From Burkholderiales bacterium (lineage in GTDB: Bacteria; Pseudomonadota; Gammaproteobacteria; Burkholderiales; SG8-41): a stretch of DNA of 5,579 nucleotides. Of the stretch, positions 1-5,579 are shown piece after piece. The notes beneath the pieces were generated by a model that was not told the origin of the DNA, did no database searches, and saw nothing but the letters and a program-made list of their open reading frames with translations. Position 1 is the stretch's first letter. The number at the start of each line of letters is the position of its first letter. Where the stretch lies: positions 1-5,579 of the forward strand of contig SYEN01000395.1 of the NCBI GenBank assembly GCA_005800795.1. Reading direction: 5' to 3'. A program made the translations under genes and the position numbers.

Positions 1-186
1 CGCAAAAAAAGCACTTGCGACCCCTCAAATAGTTGGCCGCACAGCTAAAAACCGTGTGTCCGCCGCTTGTTTTCACTCTGGTAACCATAGGTATCCTCTA
101 GGATACTTTGGTTACGAAACGCCCTAATTACCAAACAGATACTCAACATAATATCCGAATTTTTTGGGGTAACTTGACCGGCGTGA
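1..186. other. AT-richer non-coding flank downstream of the kinase gene
   Basis: No open reading frame of useful length covers this stretch, and by eye its base composition is clearly more AT-rich than the genes to its right. It lies beyond the 3' end of the minus-strand kinase gene. It contains a strong inverted repeat at 81-115. At the extreme left, an A7 run at 4-10 would read as T7 on the minus strand, but only a very short stem precedes it, so I do not call it a terminator. The neighbouring gene on the left is outside the window. Confidence 0.6.
81..115. repeat. Imperfect inverted repeat (hairpin, 4-base loop)
   Basis: The left arm at 81-96 (GTAACCATAGGTATCC) pairs with the right arm at 101-115 (GGATACTTTGGTTAC) around the loop TCTA. 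Seven outer pairs (GTAACCA with TGGTTAC) and six inner pairs (GTATCC with GGATAC) are separated by a small internal mismatch, TAG against TT. No T-tract follows on either strand, so it is not a classical intrinsic terminator. It lies about 70 bases past the kinase stop codon. It could be an mRNA 3' stabilising stem, a copy of a dispersed palindromic element, or a protein-binding site. The structure is certain from the sequence but its role is not known. Confidence 0.75.
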
Positions 187-2412
187 TCAACGACTCTGCG
201 TGGGCGCAGCCACCAGCCGTGCTACGGTGTCGCTCAATTCATCTACCGCACTGGGTTTCTGAATGAGTTCGCGCACGCCCGCCTCCAGTGCCTGCGCCCG
301 TAGGTCACTGGTCAGATAACCCGAGGCCATTGCCACCGGCAAATCGGCACGAATTTCACGCACCATACGCGCCACCGTCAGTCCGGACATACCGGGCATA
401 TTGTAATCAGTGATCACCAGATTAAAATCCGCAGGTTCGGCACGTAGCGCAGCCATCGCCTCTCCGGGATCACCATACGCGCTGACGCGATAACCCTGCC
501 GTTGAAGCAGGCGCGTGATCAATATCACCAGCGCCTCGTCGTCATCGACGACCAGCACATGCCGGCCTTTTCCTTGCTGCATGGGATGCGATGCAGGTGG
601 TATGGCCGGCGCCACCGTGTCCGCGATCCCGCACGGTGACGCAGTGACGGCACGGCGCTCCGCTTCGGGAAAGTAAATGCGTATCGTCGTGCCGGCACCC
701 GGTGCGCTGTCCAAAGCAATACTGCCTTCATGCGCGTGCACAATACCGTGCACCACCGCCAATCCCAGTCCGGTACCCTGGGCGGTGGTTTTCGTAGTGA
801 AGAACGGTTCGAATATGCGGCGCTGGATCTGAGAGTCCATGCCCGTACCGTTGTCGCTGACCGCGAGACAGGCGTGGCGCCCTGGACCTGGTCGGCCCAG
901 CACAAAGACCTCGCCCGTACCTTCCGCCCCGGCACTCTGAACCCAAGGCGCAAGCCGCACCTTGATTTCCCCCGAACGCCCACGCACCTCCACCGCGTGC
1001 CACGCATTGGTGCACAGATTCACCAATACCTGTGCAATCTGTGTCGCATCCGCCATCACCGGAGGGGTATCCGGCTCACACCACGTTTCGAAAATCACGC
1101 CGGGCGGTTGCGTCGAACGCAGCATACGTACTGTATCCTCCACCACCGGAGCGAGATCACTAATCTTTTTTTCCAGCACCTGACGGCGGCTGAAGGCCAG
1201 AATCTGTTGCACTAAGGCACGCGCGCGTGTTGCCGCGCGCGCGATCTGGTCAAGGCTTTCAACTGCGACATGATCGCGTCCCACGTCCTGGCGCGCCAGT
1301 TCGACATTACCCATGATCGCTGCCAGCACATTATTGAAATCATGCGCGATGCCGCCCGCGAGCGTGCCCAGCGCCTCCATTTTGTGCGATTCGCGCAGCT
1401 GCGCCTCCAGCAACGCGCGCGCATCATCCGCCAGCTTTCGTTCAGTGATGTCTTGCGTGGTTCCCACCGCGAGTAGAGGTTTGCCGTCTTCATCAAGTTG
1501 AAATTCCGCGCGCTGCCGCACCCAGCGCTCGCCGTCACCCAACTGGATACGGTGTTCATGGTCAAAAGGTGTGCGCCCTGCGAGCGCATCGCGCCACGCT
1601 TGCCGCACGCTCTCGCGGTCAGCCTCGATCACGCGGCTGACGTAGCTGTCGTAATCCCCACGCGCGCCCATGGGCAGCCCGAATATGCGACAGGTTTCAT
1701 CCGACAGTTTCATGCGATTTGCCACTAGATCGTAGACCCAGCTGCCTATGCGCGCGACGGCCTGCGCACGATTCAAATCGCGCTCAACTTCCTGCAACGC
1801 AGCCGTGTGCTTTGCCAAATCACCGCTCAACTGCTGCACTTCCGCGAGCCGGTCCCTGTAAGAACGTACCAAATAGGTAATCAACACAGCAGCGAGGATG
1901 GCGGCAAAGCATTGCGTTACCGCCCGCGCAGGTGCCGCGATCTCGGGATGGGCCGGCAGCAGCCCGGTGTTGCTGGCCAGCATGAGACCCACCGTCGCCA
2001 CGATGGTGACGAGGGCCGTTACCCATGCCGCCCTGGTACTGCACCACCAGCCTGCAAGCATAATCATCAGGGGAAACAGCACCATTGGCGTGCTTGCTAC
2101 ACCACCAAACAGAAGAGCCAGAGTGACCAATCCCGTCCAGATGCCGACGCCAAAAATCACAATCGCTGCCTTGAACTTGTGGCATGCCAGACATACCCAC
2201 GAAATCGCACCAACGGCCATCATTAGCGAAGACATCGCTATACGGGGCCACGGATCCTGTGACAGGAAGAAATGGACCAGGCAATAGACCGGCACGCCGA
2301 TCCATATAACCCAAATGGCTACACGCAGGAAGGATGCAGTCGCCTCCCAAAATATGCGGGAACCCACGGTGTCGCTGGCGATGCTGCCACTGCCTAGTGT
2401 CGATACGGACAT
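187..2412 (-). CDS. Membrane-bound hybrid sensor histidine kinase (6 TM - PAS - HisKA - HATPase - REC)
   Basis: This 741-residue protein should autophosphorylate on histidine in response to a signal and pass the phosphate to its own receiver domain. About six hydrophobic helices lie at roughly residues 28-182. A short charged coiled-coil linker (about 184-219) and a PAS domain (about 220-327, ending in the typical DITERK) follow. The HisKA domain has its phospho-acceptor His357 in GGIAHDFNN. The ATPase domain shows the N box (Asn465, Asn469), DNGTGM (520-525), IFEPFFTTK (533-541) and GTGLGL (546-551). The C-terminal receiver has acidic residues 623-625, acceptor Asp669 in TDYNMPG, Ser697 and Lys719. 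All catalytic residues look intact. I chose the ATG at 2412 because GGAG lies 9 bases upstream. The frame stays open to 2601, with another ATG at 2460, but those extensions have weaker ribosome sites, and the longest reaches into the 5' region of ppa. No output domain follows the receiver, so a separate Hpt protein or regulator is inferred. The membrane domain belongs to no family I can name, and the signal is unknown. Confidence 0.9.
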   Translation of the reverse strand: MSVSTLGSGSIASDTVGSRIFWEATASFLRVAIWVIWIGVPVYCLVHFFLSQDPWPRIAMSSLMMAVGAISWVCLACHKFKAAIVIFGVGIWTGLVTLALLFGGVASTPMVLFPLMIMLAGWWCSTRAAWVTALVTIVATVGLMLASNTGLLPAHPEIAAPARAVTQCFAAILAAVLITYLVRSYRDRLAEVQQLSGDLAKHTAALQEVERDLNRAQAVARIGSWVYDLVANRMKLSDETCRIFGLPMGARGDYDSYVSRVIEADRESVRQAWRDALAGRTPFDHEHRIQLGDGERWVRQRAEFQLDEDGKPLLAVGTTQDITERKLADDARALLEAQLRESHKMEALGTLAGGIAHDFNNVLAAIMGNVELARQDVGRDHVAVESLDQIARAATRARALVQQILAFSRRQVLEKKISDLAPVVEDTVRMLRSTQPPGVIFETWCEPDTPPVMADATQIAQVLVNLCTNAWHAVEVRGRSGEIKVRLAPWVQSAGAEGTGEVFVLGRPGPGRHACLAVSDNGTGMDSQIQRRIFEPFFTTKTTAQGTGLGLAVVHGIVHAHEGSIALDSAPGAGTTIRIYFPEAERRAVTASPCGIADTVAPAIPPASHPMQQGKGRHVLVVDDDEALVILITRLLQRQGYRVSAYGDPGEAMAALRAEPADFNLVITDYNMPGMSGLTVARMVREIRADLPVAMASGYLTSDLRAQALEAGVRELIQKPSAVDELSDTVARLVAAPTQSR

Positions 2413-2615
2413 TAGCTCGAACTCCACGAACGCGTTACTTGCGCAGAAAGCAACGTCCATACGCCTCACGGCATGCCGCGCACTTACCGCTGCACCGTGA
2501 TCCGCCCAGTTGAGGCTGAGGCTCAGACTTTGCAGGTGAATTTTAGCCCCGATTCCACAGCTTGTGCGTATCATCGCGGAAACCACTCCAACCCTGCCCA
2601 AACCGGAGCCGCACC
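2413..2615. promoter_or_regulatory. Divergent intergenic region between the kinase gene and ppa
   Basis: The two genes are transcribed away from each other, so both promoters should lie here. On the minus strand, TAAAAT at 2545-2540 resembles a -10 box for the kinase and would give a leader of about 120 bases before the ATG at 2412. On the plus strand, TATCAT at 2569-2574 could be a -10 box for ppa. Neither has a convincing -35 hexamer at normal spacing, so both are tentative. Between the kinase start and these boxes, TGAGGC is repeated in tandem at 2511-2522 and overlaps the small palindrome CTGAGGCTCAG at 2516-2526, a possible regulator site. Confidence 0.4.
2605..2608 (+). promoter_or_regulatory. 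Ribosome binding site of ppa
   Basis: GGAG ends 7 bases before the ATG at 2616. This site decides the start: the same frame is open from an ATG at 2562, but the 18 extra residues do not resemble the pyrophosphatase N-terminus. Confidence 0.7.
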
Positions 2616-3164
2616 ATGAATCTTGACCGAGTCCCCTCCGGCGTCGCCGTGCCCAACGATTTCAACGTGATTATCGAGATCCCCATGCACGCGCCGCCAA
2701 TCAAATACGAAGTCAACAAGGAAACCGGTGCCATGTACGTGGATCGCTTCATGTCCACCGCCATGCACTATCCGTGTAACTACGGCTACATTCCGCACAC
2801 GCTGGCGGGCGACGGCGATCCGGTGGATGTTCTTGTGCTCTCACCCGTGCCGCTCATCACCGGCGTGGTGGTACGTTGCCGTCCCATCGGCATGCTCAAG
2901 ATGGAAGATGACGCCGGCGACGACACCAAGCTGCTCGCCGTGCCGGTCGATAAGTTAACGCCGCTCTATCGCCACATGCACACCACGCGCGATCTGCCCG
3001 AAGCCACCATCGCGCAGATCACTCATTTTTTTCAGCACTACAAAGACCTCGAACCGGGTAAATGGGTCAAGGTCATCGGCTGGATGGGGCCGGAGGAAGC
3101 TAAGAAGGAAATTCTCGATGGTGTGAAGCGCTTCAAGAGCGCGAAACGCAAGCCCAAGTTTTAA
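2616..3164 (+). CDS. ppa: Inorganic pyrophosphatase, family I soluble type
   Basis: This cytoplasmic enzyme hydrolyses pyrophosphate to two phosphates with Mg2+, pulling forward DNA, RNA, protein and other biosynthetic reactions that release it. The protein has 182 residues, close to the E. coli enzyme. Family hallmarks are in place: Glu21 in VIIEIP, Lys30 and Glu32 in IKYE, Arg44 in VDRFMSTAM, Tyr52 and Tyr56 in YPCNYGYI, the signature DGDPVDV with Asp66, Asp68 and Asp71, then Asp98, Asp103 and Lys105, and the late HYKDLE motif with GKWVKV after it. These correspond to the metal- and substrate-binding residues known from E. coli PPase, with no key residue missing. The C-terminus is short and basic (KSAKRKPKF). 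The gene stands divergent to the kinase and 124 bases upstream of the oxidoreductase on the same strand. That gap makes co-transcription possible but not evident. I see no convincing intrinsic terminator after the stop codon. Confidence 0.97.
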   Translation: MNLDRVPSGVAVPNDFNVIIEIPMHAPPIKYEVNKETGAMYVDRFMSTAMHYPCNYGYIPHTLAGDGDPVDVLVLSPVPLITGVVVRCRPIGMLKMEDDAGDDTKLLAVPVDKLTPLYRHMHTTRDLPEATIAQITHFFQHYKDLEPGKWVKVIGWMGPEEAKKEILDGVKRFKSAKRKPKF

Positions 3165-3288
3165 CGGGGGCCAAAGACATCGGTGTGGCAGCCGCATAAC
3201 AGCAGCGGATGTGTAAAGAACCAGCCATGAGCAGAAACGGGATGACATAATGGGCATTAGCCTACCTTGACTACAATCCGGACAGTCC
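3165..3288 (+). other. Intergenic gap between ppa and the oxidoreductase gene
   Basis: The gap holds only weak short inverted repeats, such as CCGC at 3192-3195 with GCGG at 3205-3208, and no T-tract, so no terminator is called. CATAAT at 3246-3251 resembles a -10 box but lacks a matching -35. An ATG at 3250 opens a six-codon frame ending in TGA at 3268-3270, in the same frame as the downstream gene. Confidence 0.4.
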
Positions 3289-4554
3289 GTGGCCACCCAT
3301 TTAAAGTGTGATGTACTGGTTCTAGGCGCCGGCATGGTGGGCGTTTCCGCCGCGCTCGCCCTGCAAGCGCGCGGACGCGACGTGATGTTGGTGGACCGCC
3401 GTGGCGCAGCAGAGGAAACCAGTCATGGCAACGCCGGCATCATTCAGCGCGAAGCGGTGCTGCCTTACGCGTTCCCTCGCGACTGGCGAGTGGTTCTCGA
3501 CTACGCGCTGAACCGGCGCGCCGAAGCGAATCTTCATTATCGGGATTTGCCTGGGCTCGCACCGTGGCTGTGGCGGCACTTTCAGCATGCCGCGCCCGAG
3601 CGCATAAACGCCACGGCGCGTGCAGCACGTCCCCTGATCGAGCGCTGCGTGGACGAGCACGAAGCTTTGATGCGAGCTGCCGGCATCGTAGACGTCATGC
3701 GGCGCACCGGCTATCTGCGCGCCTATCGCTCGGCCGAACGGCTGGACAAGGAAGCCACTGCCGCCGCAGCTGCGGCAAGCCGCTGGGGCATTGAAACCGA
3801 ACACTACAGCGCAGCACGCCTGCACGAGCTGGAACCGCATCTCAAAGCGGTATTCGCGGGCGCCCTGTTAAAGCCGCAAGCGGTCAGCGTGTCTGACCCC
3901 GGCGCGGTCGGCAAAGCGTACGCGAATTTGTTCTGCCAGCGTGGCGGGCGTTTTGTCACGGCTGATGCGCGCAAAATTGAAAACATCGGTGAGCATTGGT
4001 GCTTGAATACCGAAACCGGCGCGATTGAAGCACGCCACGCGGTGGTGGCGCTGGGACCATGGTCGAACGAAGTGCTGCGCCCTCTGGGCATCGAACTACC
4101 GTTGATCGGCAAACGCGGCTACCACAAACACTATGCCGCGCGCGGCGGTGCTACGCTGGCCCGTCCCGTATTCGACGTGGAAGGCGGCTACGTACTGGCG
4201 CCCATGTCGCGAGGCATCCGGCTCACCACCGGCGCTGAGTTCGCACGTGTTGACGCACCGCCCACGCCGGTGCAGATCGAAAAATCCGAACCGCTGGCGC
4301 GCGAGATTTTTCCGCTGGGCGATGCCGTGGACAACGACGTATGGCTGGGCCGCCGGCCCTGCCTGCCTGACATGCTGCCCGCCATAGGCCCGGCGCCCGG
4401 CGCATTTGGACGTAAGGGACTGTGGCTCGACTGCGGCCACCACCATCTCGGATTGACCCTAGGGCCCGTAACTGGGCGGCTGCTCGCAGAAATGATGACC
4501 GGCGAAGCACCTTTTACCGATCCGGCGCCTTACCGGCCGGAACGGTTTACGTAG
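3289..4554 (+). CDS. FAD-dependent oxidoreductase, DadA-like (DAO family), GTG start
   Basis: This 421-residue flavoprotein probably oxidises the C-N bond of a D-amino acid or a related amine such as a hydroxyproline isomer, giving an imine that hydrolyses to a keto acid plus ammonia. The FAD-binding Rossmann motif GAGMVG sits at residues 13-18, and the second strand ends with the acidic residue Asp36 in LVDRRG. ETSHGNAGII (43-52) is typical of DadA relatives. The C-terminal half has WLGRRPCLPDMLPAIG (352-367) and the FAD-contacting GHHHLGLTLGPVTG (383-396), both characteristic of the family. There is no signal peptide or membrane helix. The GTG is the only usable start: an in-frame TGA lies 18 bases upstream, and the next Met falls inside the FAD motif. 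The ribosome site is weak (GGA at 3280-3282). The family assignment is firm, but the substrate cannot be read from sequence, so I give no gene symbol. No transporter or racemase gene lies in the window to help. Confidence 0.88.
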   Translation: MATHLKCDVLVLGAGMVGVSAALALQARGRDVMLVDRRGAAEETSHGNAGIIQREAVLPYAFPRDWRVVLDYALNRRAEANLHYRDLPGLAPWLWRHFQHAAPERINATARAARPLIERCVDEHEALMRAAGIVDVMRRTGYLRAYRSAERLDKEATAAAAAASRWGIETEHYSAARLHELEPHLKAVFAGALLKPQAVSVSDPGAVGKAYANLFCQRGGRFVTADARKIENIGEHWCLNTETGAIEARHAVVALGPWSNEVLRPLGIELPLIGKRGYHKHYAARGGATLARPVFDVEGGYVLAPMSRGIRLTTGAEFARVDAPPTPVQIEKSEPLAREIFPLGDAVDNDVWLGRRPCLPDMLPAIGPAPGAFGRKGLWLDCGHHHLGLTLGPVTGRLLAEMMTGEAPFTDPAPYRPERFT

Positions 4555-4617
4555 CGGCTTTCCAAGTATGCAGTTCAAATATACCCAATAAATCAGATAC
4601 TTAAAAACAGACGCTAC
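4551..4617. repeat. Nested inverted repeats across the convergent gene ends
   Basis: GTAGCG at 4551-4556 pairs with CGCTAC at 4612-4617. Inside it, AAGTAT at 4564-4569 pairs with ATACTT at 4597-4602. The outer arms contain the stop codons of both convergent genes. An A5 run at 4603-4607 lies on the wrong side to act as a T-tract for htpG. This may be a weak two-way termination or mRNA-end structure, but the stems are short (6 bp each) with a long central loop, so chance is quite possible. I see no better terminator for either gene in this gap. Confidence 0.3.
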
Positions 4618-5579
4618 TTCGCTCCCAGCGCCAGCATCAACTGATTCAGCCGCTTCACGAACCCGGCCGGGTCTTCAAGCTGACCACCCTCGGCGAGCAT
4701 GGACTGATCGAACAGCACTTTGGCGAGATCGGCAAAACGATCTTCGTCCACTTCGTCATTGAGCCGCTGCACCAGCGGGTGATGGGTGTTGATTTCGAGG
4801 ATCGGTTTGGACGTGGGCACATTTTGCCCGGCGGCTTTCATCATGCGCGCGAAGTTCGCACCCATGTCGTGCTCATCTGCCACCAGACAGGCAGGCGAGT
4901 CGGTCAGGCGCAGGGTGACTCGCACCTCTTTCACTGTGTCGCCCAGTGATTTTTTGATGCGTTCCAGCAATGGCTTGGAATCGCTTTCTTCTTTTTCCTG
5001 TGCTTTTTTCTCGGCCTCATCTTCGAGCTTGCCCAGTTCCAAGCGGCCCTTGGCCACCGATTGCAACGGCTTTTTCTCGAATTCGGTGAGATGCTGCATC
5101 ACCCATTCGTCCACGCGGTCGCTCATCAGCAGCACTTCCACGCCCTTCTTGCGGAACACTTCGAGGTGCGGGCTGTTCTTGGCGGCAGCAAAGGTTTCGG
5201 CGGTGACGAAGTAAATTTTTTCCTGTTCAGGCTTCATGCGCGCGATGTAATCGGCGATGGAAACATCCTGCGCCTCGGTGTCGTTGTGGGTCGAGGCAAA
5301 ACGCAACGTCTTGGCGATGCGTTCGCGGTTGGCATAATCTTCGACCACACCTTCCTTGATCACCTTGCCGAATTCCTTCCAGAAGATAACGAATTTTTCC
5401 TTGTTGTTTTCGGCGAGGTCTTCAATCATCGACAGCACGCGCTTGACGTTTGCGCCGCGCATGGCCTCGATGTCTTTCGACTCCTGCATCATTTCACGCG
5501 ACACGTTCAGCGGCAGATCTGCCGAATCGATCACGCCACGCACGAAGCGCAGATACACCGGCAGCAGTTGCTCGGCGTC
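4614..5579 (-). CDS. htpG: Chaperone HtpG (bacterial Hsp90), C-terminal part; 5' end beyond window
   Basis: HtpG is a cytosolic, ATP-driven dimeric chaperone that helps remodel client proteins, often with DnaK. The visible 321 residues cover the middle and C-terminal dimerisation domains. The reading frame is open to the right edge, where it encodes DAEQLLPVYLRFVRG, so the gene continues outside and the GTG at 5558 is not its start. Recognisable Hsp90 stretches include YLRFVRGVIDSADLPLNVSR, LRFASTH, YIARMKPEQEKIYF, SPHLEVFRKKG with VLLMSDRVDEW, and LTDSPACLV followed by a GQNVP segment. The end has LEDPAGFVKRLNQLMLALGAK, close to the E. coli tail. A lysine- and glutamate-rich linker (KLEDEAEKKAQEKEESDSK) joins the middle and C-terminal domains, as is usual. 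The N-terminal ATP-binding domain and the promoter lie outside, so heat-shock control cannot be judged. The gene converges on the oxidoreductase gene with 59 bases between them. Confidence 0.97.
   Translation of the reverse strand, partial: DAEQLLPVYLRFVRGVIDSADLPLNVSREMMQESKDIEAMRGANVKRVLSMIEDLAENNKEKFVIFWKEFGKVIKEGVVEDYANRERIAKTLRFASTHNDTEAQDVSIADYIARMKPEQEKIYFVTAETFAAAKNSPHLEVFRKKGVEVLLMSDRVDEWVMQHLTEFEKKPLQSVAKGRLELGKLEDEAEKKAQEKEESDSKPLLERIKKSLGDTVKEVRVTLRLTDSPACLVADEHDMGANFARMMKAAGQNVPTSKPILEINTHHPLVQRLNDEVDEDRFADLAKVLFDQSMLAEGGQLEDPAGFVKRLNQLMLALGAK

Noticed and set aside
1..19. CGCAA...TTGCG arms around an A7 run, considered as a minus-strand terminator for the kinase.
   Set aside because: The arms are only 5 bp and the T-run would lie in the loop rather than after the stem.
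147..154. CATAAT/TAATAT as a -10 promoter box.
   Set aside because: No -35 box lies at suitable spacing and no plus-strand gene follows.
730..1215. A plus-strand open frame of 161 codons opposite the kinase gene, and similar frames opposite the other genes.
   Set aside because: These are shadows expected in GC-rich coding DNA. Their translations resemble no family and the opposite strand carries clear domains.
1221..1240. A GC-rich inverted repeat, GCGCGCG with CGCGCGC around a 6-base loop.
   Set aside because: It lies inside the kinase gene and is explained by alternating Ala and Arg codons in the segment after the phospho-acceptor histidine.
2413..2601. N-terminal extension of the kinase frame up to 2601 (63 extra residues), including an ATG at 2460.
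   Set aside because: The extension lacks features of a domain. The ATG at 2601 reaches the ppa leader, the ATG at 2460 has only a GAGG spaced too close, and the ATG at 2412 has GGAG at good spacing.
3763..3776. A perfect 14-base palindrome GCCGCAGCTGCGGC.
   Set aside because: It falls within an alanine-run codon stretch of the oxidoreductase and is probably a by-product of GCC/GCA/GCT/GCG use.
4557..5579. Treating the GTG at 5558 as the start of a short htpG-like gene.
   Set aside because: The frame is open to the window edge and encodes conserved HtpG residues upstream of that codon, so the gene is cut by the window rather than short.

Overview
The window looks like ordinary chromosomal DNA from a GC-rich proteobacterium. 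Pyrophosphatase and HtpG residues that I compared from memory with the E. coli proteins suggest a gamma- or betaproteobacterium. I cannot name the genus. There are no tRNA or rRNA genes, CRISPR arrays, insertion sequences or phage genes. I found no evidence of a new multi-gene system.

Layout: positions 1-186 are non-coding and visibly more AT-rich than the rest, with a clear hairpin-forming inverted repeat at 81-115. A large membrane-bound hybrid sensor histidine kinase follows on the minus strand (187-2412). A gap of about 200 bases separates it from a divergent gene on the plus strand, the family I inorganic pyrophosphatase ppa (2616-3164). After 124 bases comes a plus-strand FAD-dependent oxidoreductase of the DadA/DAO family with a GTG start (3289-4554). 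A 59-base gap then separates it from the convergent 3' part of htpG (Hsp90 chaperone), which runs off the right edge (4614-5579, minus strand).

The genes do not form an obvious pathway. Pyrophosphatase and HtpG are housekeeping functions. The oxidoreductase is probably catabolic, acting on a D-amino acid or a related amine. The kinase has no response regulator or Hpt gene beside it here, so its partners must lie outside the window. The points most worth a second look are the unassigned six-helix membrane sensor region of the kinase, the hairpin beyond its 3' end, the in-frame stop just upstream of the oxidoreductase start, and the nested inverted repeats spanning the two convergent stop codons.
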